Notes: generated from the sequence alone by a model not told the origin. A stretch of 42,034 nt of DNA from an uncultured Gammaproteobacteria bacterium (GCA_913045175.1 CAJWQG010000029.1:1-42034), one strand, 5' to 3'; positions 1 to 8,246 are shown, counted from the stretch's first letter. Program-made: numbers and translations.

Positions 1-140
1 GAGACTTTGCCCTCGAGCACCGTGCAACCGCTCAGGCGTGGAAGTTCGCCGTCTTCGATCAACTGATTGACTGTGCGGCCTTCGTTCACTGCGGCGCCAT
101 GGGTTGCTACCAGTTCGCGGATTTGATCTTCGTTTAGCAT
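1..140 (-). CDS. Unidentified protein, N-terminal 46 residues only
   Basis: An open frame starts with ATG at 140 and runs off the left edge of the window, so only the first 46 residues are visible. The protein begins MLNEDQIREL and contains the stretch LPRLSGCTVLEGKV. The reading frame has no stop and an AGGAAC ribosome-binding-like site lies about seven bases before the ATG, which makes it a believable gene start. It is divergent from the dehydratase gene at 300, with about 160 bases between the two starts that probably hold both promoters. I do not recognise the family from this fragment. No signal peptide or membrane segment is visible. Confidence 0.55.
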   Translation of the reverse strand, partial: MLNEDQIRELVATHGAAVNEGRTVNQLIEDGELPRLSGCTVLEGKV

Positions 141-299
141 TGGTGTGTTCCTGTACTCCTTAAAAATTTCATTCCATCCTTCGTTTCCAAAGGTATACGG
201 TTCTCTCGCTCGATGCCCTGAAGAGAGTAGGCAATTCTGCCACTAGCGTAGTAAGGAAACCACCAATTAAGCCCGAAGGCGACTTTTTGAACTGGATCA

Positions 300-1502
300 A
301 TGACAATACACACCGTCAACACTAGCGAGGTCACCTTGAAGGTAACTAAAATTACGAATCTCCCTGTCCGGGACAAGAGCGGTGGTGTCTATCACATTAT
401 CAAGGTCGATACAGACGCTGGGATCTATGGGCTTGGCGAGGTAGGCATATTGAACTGGAGCAAGACCATCGCAAATGCCGTCGATCACCTCAGTGACCTG
501 GTGATTGGTGAGAACCCCTGGGAAACGGAACGGTTGTGGCAGGACATGTTCAGGTCTGGTTACTGGCCCGCGGATCTCGTGTATTGCTGTGCAATGAGTG
601 CCATTGATATCGCGCTGTGGGATATCAAAGGCAAGTCGGTGAACCTGCCCACCTACCAGCTGCTTGGCGGCCCGGTGCGTGAGAAAGTGGTTTGTTACCC
701 ACATGTCAGGGGAACGAGTCAGCAAGATATTATCGAGGGCAGTAAAAAAGCCGTGGATGAGGGATGGAAATTCGTGCGCTGGGGCCAGCCTGATGCGATG
801 GGAGAGTTCAAGCCCAACAGAACTGCAGTCCTTGACCCTGATAAGTCGATGCGGGTAGCAGTTGATCTTATGGGTGCGGTTCGTGAAGCGGTAGGACCCG
901 AAATCCAGTTATGTTTCGACGTCCACACACAACTCGACCCGCCGCAAGTTGTCCAAATGTGTCGCGACCTGGAGGAATTCAAACCCTACTTCATCGAGGA
1001 CCCCCTGCGTTCTGAAAACCCGGCCAGCTATCGGAACCTGCGACAACAGGTGAACCTGCCGCTCGCTGCAGGTGAGCAGTGGGCCTCTAAGTGGGCTTTC
1101 AGAGAAGTAATCGAAGAAGAGTTAATTGACTTTGCGCGTATCGATCTCTGTATCGTCGGCGGTATTACGGAAGCGGCAAAGATCACACACTGGGCAGAGA
1201 CGCACTACATCAACATCGTTCCTCACAATCCCCTGGGGCCGGTAAGCGCCGCGGCCTGTGTCGCTCTGTGTATGGCATCATCGAACGTAGGCGCCCAGGA
1301 GATGCCGGTAAGACCCGGTTCTTCCGCAACTGATCTGTTTCCACAACAGATTGAGTGGGAAGACGGGTTTGCCTGGTGTCCCGATACCCCGGGGCTGGGC
1401 GTGGACATCGACATGGATGCAGCCGAGAGGGGCGCGATGGACCCGCTGCAGTGGTGGCCTCCCAGGCTAAGACGAGGGGACGGTTCAATCACGAACTGGT
1501 AG
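300..1502 (+). CDS. Enolase-superfamily acid-sugar dehydratase (mandelate racemase/muconate lactonizing enzyme family)
   Basis: This 400-residue protein has the length and layout of the mannonate/galactonate dehydratase branch of the enolase superfamily: an N-terminal capping domain of about 130 residues followed by a TIM barrel. Expected metal ligands are visible at D207 (FDVH), E233 (FIEDPL) and E259 (AAGEQ), with a conserved H309 in PHNPLGP. Family members abstract the proton alpha to a carboxylate; this subgroup usually dehydrates sugar acids to 2-keto-3-deoxy acids. The exact substrate cannot be read from sequence. The ATG at 300 has only a poor ribosome-binding site, but the family-like N-terminus supports it. 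The HpcH/HpaI aldolase at 2275-3075 on the other strand could cleave the product. It is cytoplasmic by inference. Confidence 0.9.
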   Translation: MTIHTVNTSEVTLKVTKITNLPVRDKSGGVYHIIKVDTDAGIYGLGEVGILNWSKTIANAVDHLSDLVIGENPWETERLWQDMFRSGYWPADLVYCCAMSAIDIALWDIKGKSVNLPTYQLLGGPVREKVVCYPHVRGTSQQDIIEGSKKAVDEGWKFVRWGQPDAMGEFKPNRTAVLDPDKSMRVAVDLMGAVREAVGPEIQLCFDVHTQLDPPQVVQMCRDLEEFKPYFIEDPLRSENPASYRNLRQQVNLPLAAGEQWASKWAFREVIEEELIDFARIDLCIVGGITEAAKITHWAETHYINIVPHNPLGPVSAAACVALCMASSNVGAQEMPVRPGSSATDLFPQQIEWEDGFAWCPDTPGLGVDIDMDAAERGAMDPLQWWPPRLRRGDGSITNW

Positions 1503-1597
1503 CGACTTTGGCCTGACGTCACTTTTTGATGTACGTCAATGAGGTTGAATCCTGAGCAGGACATACTCCAACTGTAATTCACAGATGGTTTGGAAAT

Positions 1598-1705
1598 ATG
1601 TTTGATTCTCACGATGACGTAGTAGCCCTGAAGCACATTGGTGTCAATATCGCAGTGCTTATCGGCGTAATGTTCACTCTGATCATTGTATCGACGCTGA
1701 TTTAA
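1598..1705 (+). CDS. Possible small single-pass membrane protein (35 residues)
   Basis: An ATG-started frame of 35 codons encodes a short acidic head (MFDSHDD) followed by about 22 hydrophobic residues ending at the stop, which fits a tail-anchored or single-pass small membrane protein. It lies in the 391-base stretch between the dehydratase and msrB. The ribosome-binding site is weak and I know no family match. It may be a genuine small protein or the first part of a broken two-helix protein, because a second hydrophobic coding-like segment follows immediately in another frame (1714-1851). Confidence 0.3.
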   Translation: MFDSHDDVVALKHIGVNIAVLIGVMFTLIIVSTLI

Positions 1706-1713
1706 AAACGTAG

Positions 1714-1851
1714 CGCGTTCACTTCGCCCATGAACCTTTGGATGCCCCGGTACTCAAGATCGCTTTACTATTGAGTGTGCTGGCGCATCTGATTGGTGCC
1801 GGATCGAAAAAAATTGTAGAGGTGTGGGGAAAGGTGAGGCAGAGGAAGTAG
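1714..1851 (+). other. Coding-like fragment with one hydrophobic helix, no start codon
   Basis: Frame +1 between a TAG at 1711 and a TAG at 1849 reads as a plausible protein tail: HEPLDAPVLK, then a hydrophobic stretch (IALLLSVLAHLIGAG), then a basic amphipathic end. It lacks an ATG start and sits directly after the small ORF at 1598-1705 in a different frame. I interpret it tentatively as a decayed membrane protein tail. Joining it to the upstream ORF would need more than one lesion, because each frame has its own stop in the ten bases between them. Confidence 0.2.
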
Positions 1852-1893
1852 TATAATTCATCCTAATTCTTGTCTCCTGAAAAAGAGTTTCCT

Positions 1894-2265
1894 ATGGCCG
1901 ATGAATACAACGAACTAACACCTGATGAACAGCGCGTGATCCTGCATAAGGGAACCGAAATGCCCTTTACGGGAAAGTACGATGATTTTTTTGAACAGGG
2001 GCATTACGTTTGCAATCAGTGCGATGCGCCGCTTTATCGATCAGACGATAAATTCAACTCGCACTGTGGCTGGCCAAGTTTTGATGACGAAATAGAAGGT
2101 GCCGTCCGGCGTGAGGCGGACGTAGACGGCATGCGCGTTGAAATCCTATGCGAAAACTGCGGCGGTCACCTGGGTCATGTGTTCCAAGGAGAAAGACTCA
2201 CCGACAAGAATACCCGTCATTGCGTGAACTCCATTTCAATGAAATTCGTCGCCGGTGAATCCTAG
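1894..2265 (+). CDS. msrB: Peptide-methionine (R)-S-oxide reductase MsrB
   Basis: This 123-residue protein matches MsrB along its whole length. The two zinc-binding CxxC pairs are present (CNQC and CENC), as are the GHCGWPS-equivalent segment (SHCGWPSF), the GHLGHVF motif and the catalytic cysteine in RHCVNS. It reduces methionine-R-sulfoxide in oxidised proteins or as free amino acid, with thioredoxin as usual reductant. There is no signal peptide, so it should be cytoplasmic. I chose the ATG at 1894, which has a purine-rich AGAG site eight bases upstream; a TTG eight codons earlier would add a non-conserved extension. It converges on the aldolase gene, with only nine bases between stops. 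Confidence 0.96.
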   Translation: MADEYNELTPDEQRVILHKGTEMPFTGKYDDFFEQGHYVCNQCDAPLYRSDDKFNSHCGWPSFDDEIEGAVRREADVDGMRVEILCENCGGHLGHVFQGERLTDKNTRHCVNSISMKFVAGES

Positions 2266-2274
2266 ACCTCAGAT

Positions 2275-3075
2275 CTAGTTGTAATCCTCGTATACATCGA
2301 TCGGATCGATACCCGCATCGCTGCGCGCTTCGCCAAGTTCATGGGTCACCATTCGTGACATAAACGCGGTATCAGAACCAAGCATCACCATGTCGAATCC
2401 CTGCTTCAGGAACCGTTTCGTGTACTCGAGGCTTCCCGTATGCATGCCCACGTGGATGCCATGTTTACGGGCGGTCTCGTAGATATGGTTTACGGTTTCA
2501 ACGTGTTTGGGATCGTTATTGTCACCCCTTGCAACCTGTCCAATGGCATATGCCAGGTCGGATGGACCAATGTAGATAGCATCCAGTCCAGGCGTGGTAC
2601 AAATATCATCCAGATTCTCCAGCGCTTCCGCGGTTTCAATCATGGCAATACACAGGATCTCTTCGTTAGCGTACTTCGCATATCCTCGACCGCCATAGGA
2701 GGCTGCTCTGATGGGGCCAAATGAACGCATACCATCCTGAGGGTAACGGCAGGCAGCAACTGCCTTCTCGGCTTCCTCTCTATTGTTAACCAGCGGCACA
2801 ATCACGCCGTAGGCGCCCGCGTCCAGTACTTTCATGATGATCCAGGGCTCATTCCACGGCACGCGTACGATAGGCACGGTATCGGTCTGCGAAACAGCAG
2901 GCAACATTGCACGTACGTCGTTGTAGTCGAGCAGACCGTGTTGCATGTCCATACACAGCCAGTCAAAACCAAGGCCTGCCATCGTCTCGGCGACTTGTAT
3001 TGAGTCGCATCCTATCCAGCCACCAAGGGCTTGCTTGCCGTCTTTCCAGGCGCGCTTTACATGATTGGGTCTCAT
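2275..3075 (-). CDS. HpcH/HpaI family class II aldolase (2-keto-3-deoxy-sugar acid type)
   Basis: The 266-residue product is a full-length HpcH/HpaI aldolase with the catalytic base H46 (MQHGLLDY), pyruvate-binding R71, and metal ligands E147 (AMIETAE) and D173 (GPSDLA). Family members such as GarL and HpaI use a divalent metal to cleave 2-keto-3-deoxy-glucarate or 4-hydroxy-2-ketoheptanedioate to pyruvate plus an aldehyde. The substrate here is not determined. A strong AGGAGG-type site lies just upstream of the ATG at 3075. The neighbouring enolase-superfamily dehydratase at 300-1502 would make the sort of 2-keto-3-deoxy acid this aldolase cleaves, so a two-step acid-sugar route is inferred. 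The gene diverges from the TPR gene at 3171. Confidence 0.93.
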   Translation of the reverse strand: MRPNHVKRAWKDGKQALGGWIGCDSIQVAETMAGLGFDWLCMDMQHGLLDYNDVRAMLPAVSQTDTVPIVRVPWNEPWIIMKVLDAGAYGVIVPLVNNREEAEKAVAACRYPQDGMRSFGPIRAASYGGRGYAKYANEEILCIAMIETAEALENLDDICTTPGLDAIYIGPSDLAYAIGQVARGDNNDPKHVETVNHIYETARKHGIHVGMHTGSLEYTKRFLKQGFDMVMLGSDTAFMSRMVTHELGEARSDAGIDPIDVYEDYN

Positions 3076-3170
3076 ATCTTCCTCCTCAAAAAGAACGGGC
3101 TATGTTCTGTGAATGCCGTTGTCAGGTCAAGCTAGCCTGGAAAGGAACTGTTTGTGATACTGTCGCAATT

Positions 3171-4382
3171 ATGCGCACGGTTGAAGACACTCGGGGAATT
3201 CCCTTCACGGTCAACGATTCTGAAGAACTCGAAGATTTCTATCGCGTCATTGATGCGTACCTGATATCCAAAAAAGATACGATGGACTTGCTGGACACGA
3301 TGCTCGAGCGAGAGGAACCGATGCCCATGGCGATCTGTTTTCGGGGCTACCTGGTCAAGATGGGCAGCGACCCGAGACTTAATCCAGGCATCGAGCGGTG
3401 CCTGGCACAGCTGCGCTCCGCAGAGTTGAATGATCGAGAGAGAGTTCATGTTGAAGCGTTACAAGCCTGGTCTGACAATCAAAACGAAGTCGCAATTCGG
3501 CGATTGGAAGACCATCTGGACGACTATCCGCTGGATCTGATTGCCCTGCGTGTGGTGCATCACCTGCATTTTTATACCGGGGATGCAAAGGCACTGGATA
3601 AGTCAGTCGAGAGTCGTCTTGGTCACTGGTCTGAGGATGACTCCTATTATGGCTATCTGCTTGGCATGCACAGCTTTGGGCTCGAAGAGTCAGCCGAGTA
3701 TCGTGAAGCAGAAATTGTCGGGCGCCGTGCCTGCGAGCTTAACCCTAAAGATGTGTGGGCCGGTCACGCAATGGCGCATGTCTTTCAGATGCAGGGGCGC
3801 TGGCTCGATGGTATCGACTGGATGGATAAGATGTTTCCGCACTGGAAGGACGGCAATAACTTTCTCTTTCACATGCATTGGCATAAAGCGCTCTACCATT
3901 ATGGCCGCGCAGAGTTTGATGTGGTCATGTCCATATACGATGAGCATCTGTCTCCTGCACTAGACGATGACTTCTATCTTGATACCTGTAATGCGGCCTC
4001 ATTGTTATGGCGCCTGAATATGAAGGGCGTCGAAATAAGCGACCGATGGCAGCATCTCTATGATTTATCAAAGCATCGAGTGGAAGACGATGAACTGGTG
4101 TTTTGTACCCTGCATTACCTGATGGCGCCCGCAGTGGTGAATGATCAGGCGACGATCGATAAGTCGTTGAAGCATTTTGAAGACTGGCGGCAACGGTCTA
4201 CATCCCAGGGGCAGGTTGCGAATCTGGTCGGTGCGGGTCTGGCTCAGGCCATTGTTGATCTGGCAGCCGGGGATAATGATCGGGGTGTTGCGACGCTGGC
4301 GAGACTGCGCGGCGATGTTAAAAAGATTGGCGGCAGCTGGGCGCAGCGGCAACTATTCAAAGATTTGCAGGCCTACTATTAG
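3171..4382 (+). CDS. TTC38-like tetratricopeptide repeat protein
   Basis: A 403-residue soluble helical protein. The segment around residues 190-250 (WAGHAMAHVFQMQGRW, then FLFHMHWHKALYHYG) carries the histidine-rich TPR pattern typical of the TTC38 (tetratricopeptide repeat protein 38) family, which is widespread in bacteria and animals and has no established biochemical role. No signal peptide or transmembrane segment is seen. I set the start at the ATG at 3171, after which similarity to the family pattern begins. Upstream in-frame starts reach back to 2907 but would overlap the aldolase coding region on the other strand. The stop overlaps the end of the convergent PHP phosphatase gene by four bases. 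Function unknown; TPR-mediated protein binding is likely. Confidence 0.82.
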   Translation: MRTVEDTRGIPFTVNDSEELEDFYRVIDAYLISKKDTMDLLDTMLEREEPMPMAICFRGYLVKMGSDPRLNPGIERCLAQLRSAELNDRERVHVEALQAWSDNQNEVAIRRLEDHLDDYPLDLIALRVVHHLHFYTGDAKALDKSVESRLGHWSEDDSYYGYLLGMHSFGLEESAEYREAEIVGRRACELNPKDVWAGHAMAHVFQMQGRWLDGIDWMDKMFPHWKDGNNFLFHMHWHKALYHYGRAEFDVVMSIYDEHLSPALDDDFYLDTCNAASLLWRLNMKGVEISDRWQHLYDLSKHRVEDDELVFCTLHYLMAPAVVNDQATIDKSLKHFEDWRQRSTSQGQVANLVGAGLAQAIVDLAAGDNDRGVATLARLRGDVKKIGGSWAQRQLFKDLQAYY

Positions 4383-5185
4383 GCGCGACCAATTTGCTCA
4401 ACATCCATGTGGTTAAGTCCCAGGTCGTTAACTATTTGAAATGCAGCACCAGTTTTACCTTGTAGGTCCTCCGGCTTGTGGGCGTCGGCATTGACTATCA
4501 CTTTAACATCATAGTTGGATGCCTCTTCCCAAAACGGTAGCCACGGATAAAGGGGGAAAGGGTTGTCAGGGCTTTTCGCAGTTTGCTTTCTGATTCCGAG
4601 CGCATTGACTTCAAGCCCAACGCCGGTATCCGCAGCAGCGGCCATAATGTCACGCGTACAAGCAGTACAGTTCTCGTCCCAGTTCTCGTAACAGTTTCCG
4701 AATAGATCAGGATGCGCGATGAAATCGAATACACCGGATTCCATCATGCGTGCGGTGTACTTACCAAATTCGACCAGCGATCGCGCGGAATTGGTACCAC
4801 CATAGGTGGGAATCCATTGCTCGTTGGTGTCCAGGAAGAAGTGGGCAGCACCTATCAGATACTCGAACTCGTGCTTGCCGAGAAGTTCGTCTTCATACCA
4901 CGACTGTTGCTCTGGAATATATTCGCACTCCATTCCCTTAACGATCCGCAGCTCCGGATACTTCTCTTTGGCACTATCGATGGCGGCAATGTATTCCGGT
5001 AAATCAACATAGTTCATGCGCCCGCCGAGCCAACGATCGTCCGGTAGCGCAGAGTGATCGGAGATGCCAAGGGTCTTCATGCCATTAGAGATAGCCCTTT
5101 CGCAATAGTCCGCGACGTCGCCCTTGGCGTGTTTGCAGCGAAACGTGTGGGTGTGGAAGTTGTGCTGGAACTCGCTATCTTGCAT
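4379..5185 (-). CDS. PHP-domain phosphoesterase, histidinol-phosphatase-like
   Basis: The 268-residue protein carries the PHP metal-dependent phosphoesterase pattern: an N-terminal HNFHTHT motif, GISDHS near residue 40, a glutamate in KGMECEY, histidine in GAAHFF, IAHPDLF, and VNADAHKPEDL near the C-terminus. This layout resembles HisK/HisJ histidinol-phosphate phosphatases, although it lies outside any his operon, so another sugar or metabolite phosphate is possible. Alternative in-frame starts exist at 5206 (ATG) and 5224 (GTG). I prefer the ATG at 5185 because a TATAAT-like element at 5225-5230 would leave almost no leader for the earlier starts. The 3' end overlaps the convergent TPR gene by four bases. 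Confidence 0.86.
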   Translation of the reverse strand: MQDSEFQHNFHTHTFRCKHAKGDVADYCERAISNGMKTLGISDHSALPDDRWLGGRMNYVDLPEYIAAIDSAKEKYPELRIVKGMECEYIPEQQSWYEDELLGKHEFEYLIGAAHFFLDTNEQWIPTYGGTNSARSLVEFGKYTARMMESGVFDFIAHPDLFGNCYENWDENCTACTRDIMAAAADTGVGLEVNALGIRKQTAKSPDNPFPLYPWLPFWEEASNYDVKVIVNADAHKPEDLQGKTGAAFQIVNDLGLNHMDVEQIGRA

Positions 5186-5224
5186 GTGTTCTCGGAAACC
5201 TGTCATGGGTGCAGAGGAGCGCAC

Positions 5225-5230
5225 ATTATA
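5225..5230 (-). promoter_or_regulatory. Candidate -10 box of the PHP gene
   Basis: Read on the minus strand this hexamer is TATAAT, a perfect sigma-70 -10 match, about 40 bases upstream of the ATG at 5185. The -35 region seventeen bases before it (GACTTT) is a poor match. It lies in the gap between the DUF4404 stop and the PHP gene and would give the PHP gene its own transcript. Confidence 0.35.
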
Positions 5231-5245
5231 TAAGTTTATTGGCGC

Positions 5246-5512
5246 CTAAAGTCCCATTTTTGCGAGAAGGTCGGAAATATGACCAATAAGTTCGGTCACT
5301 TTTGGATGATGCTCTTCGAATTCGCTTAACGATTCCTTGAGCTCATGAATCAGATATTCATCACCTGACATGAAGCTCTCGTCTCGCAGTTTATTCTCCA
5401 GCGCCACTAGATTTCGATCTACGCTATCTCTATGTTCCTCGTTATCAAAATGCAACTTATCCAGCTCAAGTTGCAGTTCTTGTAATGTCGTTTGTAAGGT
5501 ATCTTTGGACAT
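5246..5512 (-). CDS. DUF4404 family protein
   Basis: An 88-residue, highly charged, helical protein with a coiled-coil-like N-terminal half (TLQELQLELDKL) and the DUF4404 C-terminal pattern: FEEHHPKVTELIGHISDLLAKMG. DUF4404 proteins are small, found mainly in gammaproteobacteria, and have no known function. The ATG at 5512 is preceded by a good GGAGGA ribosome-binding site. It is followed on the same strand by the PHP gene. No signal peptide or membrane segment. Confidence 0.85.
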   Translation of the reverse strand: MSKDTLQTTLQELQLELDKLHFDNEEHRDSVDRNLVALENKLRDESFMSGDEYLIHELKESLSEFEEHHPKVTELIGHISDLLAKMGL

Positions 5513-5588
5513 CGCTTTTTCCTCCGATCATTAACAAAACCTTAGTCAAACATGTTCGATGCAGCAATTGATGCGTATTAATTACCCT

Positions 5589-7247
5589 CTACCTTTTTTC
5601 GACGACAAGCACCCAGTCGAGTGGGGCGGGCGTGGCGTGGAGCATCCAGGTACCTGTAGAGTCCGGTTGAGGGGTATCAATTGGCTGATTGCTGCCGTCT
5701 CTGGGTTTGTACCAGAAAGCGTGATATTGCTGGTCTTGTTCCAGCTGTAGTTTCTTGCTCTTTTTTCCTGTGCCCTAGGGCATATAGATAAGGTAAAGCT
5801 TGCCCGGAACGGTGGCGCAATACGGCACGCGCAAATACTATTTGTTCGGTTCCTCGGCGAATAAGCCATCTGTGCGTAGTAGATTCTGCCTCGGTTCCAG
5901 TTTCCACCACTCGATTCGGTCGAATAGGTTGCGTAAGTGGCGCAGGTTGCCGCCACCTTCAGCATTGAATCCTCGCTCGAGGATAAATCCTTTGTCAGCT
6001 GAAACCTGATCGGGTGTCGGATCATTTAGTTTGCTGAAATAACCCCAGACATCACCGTGCCCATAAATGTAACCAGCGGCACCCGACAAAATGCTTACCC
6101 ATGCCTACCAGCGGATATGTGCGGCATTGCATTGCACAAAACTATTGGGATCGTCAAAACCTTCATACCAGCCTTCACCTAATACGACGGGTTTGACTGG
6201 CTCGTGGGCGCGATTCTCTGTGATCCTTTGAGGTATGCGCCACAACAGGCTGCTTCTGTGTCCTGTTTGAATCCAGTTGTGATCGAGCCAGTCTTCCCTG
6301 TGAAATTCTCCCGCGGATGACCCCTGGTAGGCTTCATCTGCTAACCCTTTTGGGTCATTTAACTCGTCAGTTCCGATTGGCATCACGGAAACTGGATGAT
6401 CATAGGCATTCCAGGTCTTAACCCTGGCACCAAGTTCCCGCCAATCCTGTCGGGTCCATGGGTTCGCCATGTCGGTATAACTGTGCTGGTACTCACCGGA
6501 CAGGCTATAGACGATGTTGTAGGCACTATAGCGAGCGAACAGATATCGAGTGATCAACTGTGCATCCTGGGGAGCGATGTTAGTCGGCCCTCCCTGGGGT
6601 TTGCCAAACCAGGTGGGATGGGCGGTAACCACGAGGCCCGATTGCCACAATATGTCCATCCGCGTGTCGAGGCTCTGGAAGAATTCCGGGTTCAAGCTCT
6701 CGAATAATCCGTTGTCATCGGTATTGTCGGGAAAGGGGTTACCGCCTTCATTGGATTGGCTTAGCCGTCTGAAGAACTGAACACACGCGGTCGTGAATCC
6801 TTTATCCAGTCGATCCTCGAGCCACTGGAAGAATGGACCGTCCTGGTTGTTACCAAGACCACAACGTTTGGTGCTAATCGCTCAAACCGTGTCCCCCAGC
6901 CAGAAGAAGGGTGTGCCGTCGGCGTACGTGAAATGCCGACCGCTGTCGGAAACGCCAATGAAACCTCGAAGGTTCGGATTGTCTTTAACCTGATCAGTGG
7001 TGGGCGCTACGCATTCAATCTCACCCTGTTGCTGATCCATTGCCGGATCAGAAGAATGTGATCTCCACGTCCATGTGCCGGGTTGTGTGGGAGCGAATCT
7101 TACTGTCCAGGTTCGATCACCATTCCAGTAGCCATCGAGGGTTAGCGATACTGCGCCGCATTGAAACACTACCTGTATCGGGAAGGAACTCCAGGAATAT
7201 TCTTTTGACGCCTGGAACGCGAGATCATTTTTTTGCCACGCAATCAC
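5589..7247 (-). pseudogene. Apiosidase-like glycoside hydrolase (DUF5060-DUF4038-collagen-binding-like), four in-frame stops
   Basis: Reading one frame from a GTG at 7247 to a TAG at 5589 gives a complete 552-codon protein with no frameshift but four internal stops: TGA at 6882-6884, TAG at 6105-6107, TAG at 5838-5840 and TAG at 5775-5777. The N-terminal 90 residues match the DUF5060 beta-sandwich (GYWNGDRTW, FAPTQPGTWTW). A DUF4038 catalytic barrel follows (TPFFWLGDTV, then the first stop; later HPTWFGKP, SGEYQHSY, ILSGAAGYIYGHG). The C-terminus resembles the family's collagen-binding-like domain (AFWYKPRDG ... DWVLVVEKR). By family pattern the stops sit where Trp (once) and Gln (three times) would be expected, each one transition away. 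The gene follows the PhyH-like gene by 25 bases on the same strand. It is probably non-functional unless the stops are read through. Confidence 0.85.
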
Positions 7248-7272
7248 CGTGTTCTAACGTAAGACGGGCATC

Positions 7273-7899
7273 TTAGGTGGCAAAGGCTTTGGCTCGTCTC
7301 ACGCCGGGTTTCGAAGATGCCGCCCAATAGAAGTACGAGACTGCTCTTCGCGAGCGTCCACTTTCGTTAGCGAGTGACCAGTGCACGGTTCGCGAATTGT
7401 GAATAGCAAGGTCGCCGGGATTGATTTCGACCGGGAATGCACCTTCTGAGTTCACATCGAATGGCAGGTTCAAACTGTGTTCGTATTCGTTCTTGTGGGT
7501 GCCTCGAACGTAATACAGGCAGCCATTTTCGGTGTCTGCCTTATCCAGTGCAATCCAGATTGTTGCGCCGGAACTGCCATGACCAATCGCATCAAAATGT
7601 GGTGTGATTCCCTCGGTTTCGCCGGGGATTCGATCAAAAAATGCGGCGGTTGCGGGCTCAAGTTCATCCTCGAGCAGTGCTTTGATTAATGCTACGTGCT
7701 TTCCGGAAATTAATTGATCGGTAAACCAGGAGTTGGTCCGCTCCATGCCTTTCACAATTCTTAAGTCCGTTCCTTCAAGCGCTTTGGTTGCTTCAAGCTC
7801 CAACCTGGCTAGTTCTTCGGCATCAAGGAATCCCGGAATTATCAGACAACCATCCCGATCAAAATCCTGTTTGAGTTGTTCGATATTAATAGCGTGTAT
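7273..7899 (-). CDS. Phytanoyl-CoA dioxygenase (PhyH) family protein; start codon missing or non-standard
   Basis: The frame encodes a PhyH-type non-haem Fe(II)/2-oxoglutarate oxygenase. Counting from 7899, the iron ligands are H101 and D103 (PHFDAIG) and H173 (VHWSLAN), with the 2-oxoglutarate-binding arginine near 184 (GRSRRAV). The natural N-terminus (HAINIEQLKQDFDRDG, then LIIPGFL) is in frame, but the codon where Met is expected, at 7897-7899, is ATA. The frame closes upstream at a TAA with no ATG, GTG or TTG before the TTG at 7801-7803, which would cut into the domain. Either an unusual start is used or the start was lost by a G-to-A change. The substrate is unknown; family members hydroxylate many small molecules. 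The next gene on the strand is the broken glycosidase. Confidence 0.7.
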   Translation of the reverse strand: MHAINIEQLKQDFDRDGCLIIPGFLDAEELARLELEATKALEGTDLRIVKGMERTNSWFTDQLISGKHVALIKALLEDELEPATAAFFDRIPGETEGITPHFDAIGHGSSGATIWIALDKADTENGCLYYVRGTHKNEYEHSLNLPFDVNSEGAFPVEINPGDLAIHNSRTVHWSLANESGRSRRAVSYFYWAASSKPGVRRAKAFAT

Positions 7900-7996
7900 T
7901 TCATCATGGATGGCGGGTATTGTGATGGTTTATTGCCGGAAGTGCCAGGAGAACGCGCCGCGTCTATCGTGGCTCACAATTATCCAAGGATGCAGC

Positions 7997-8197
7997 ATGA
8001 ATCAACTGGTAGAGCATAAACTGAGTTGCCCGTATTGCGGGGAGTCGATTCTCGTGCTGATCGATACCTCAGTAGAACGTCAGGAATACGTAGAAGATTG
8101 CCAGGTATGTTGCAGACCTATAGGGTTTGATGTTTCCATACCTGCTGACTCGCTGAATGGCGAGATAGATGTCATGGTAAGCCACGAGAACGAATAA
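7997..8197 (+). CDS. CPXCG motif-containing cysteine-rich protein
   Basis: A 66-residue protein with CPYCGE near residue 11 and a second cysteine pair, CQVCC, near residue 37, as in the small CPXCG family of gammaproteobacteria. The cysteines probably bind one zinc ion. The biochemical role of the family is not known. The ATG at 7997 has an AAGGA site seven bases upstream. It sits 49 bases before the acyl-CoA dehydrogenase gene on the same strand and is divergent from the PhyH-like gene. Confidence 0.88.
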   Translation: MNQLVEHKLSCPYCGESILVLIDTSVERQEYVEDCQVCCRPIGFDVSIPADSLNGEIDVMVSHENE

Positions 8198-8246
8198 CTA
8201 ACAAGTAACGGCAGTAAAGAGTAATGCCAACAAATAGAGGTGAGAG

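Noticed and set aside
1519-1543. Terminator hairpin after the dehydratase
   Set aside because: TGACGT and ACGTCA can pair with a short loop, but the stem is only six bases and no T-run follows, so I did not annotate it.
2907-3170. Longer N-terminus for the TTC38-like protein
   Set aside because: The extension overlaps the well-supported aldolase coding region and its ribosome-binding site on the other strand and shows no family-like sequence.
5589-7247. Genome-wide reassignment of TAG or TGA as sense codons
   Set aside because: Many intact genes here end normally at TAG or TGA with convincing C-termini and with immediate overlaps to the next gene, so a different genetic code is not supported.
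7733-7996. N-terminal extension of the CPXCG protein
   Set aside because: The upstream part of the frame is antisense to the PhyH gene and a well-placed ribosome-binding site supports the ATG at 7997.
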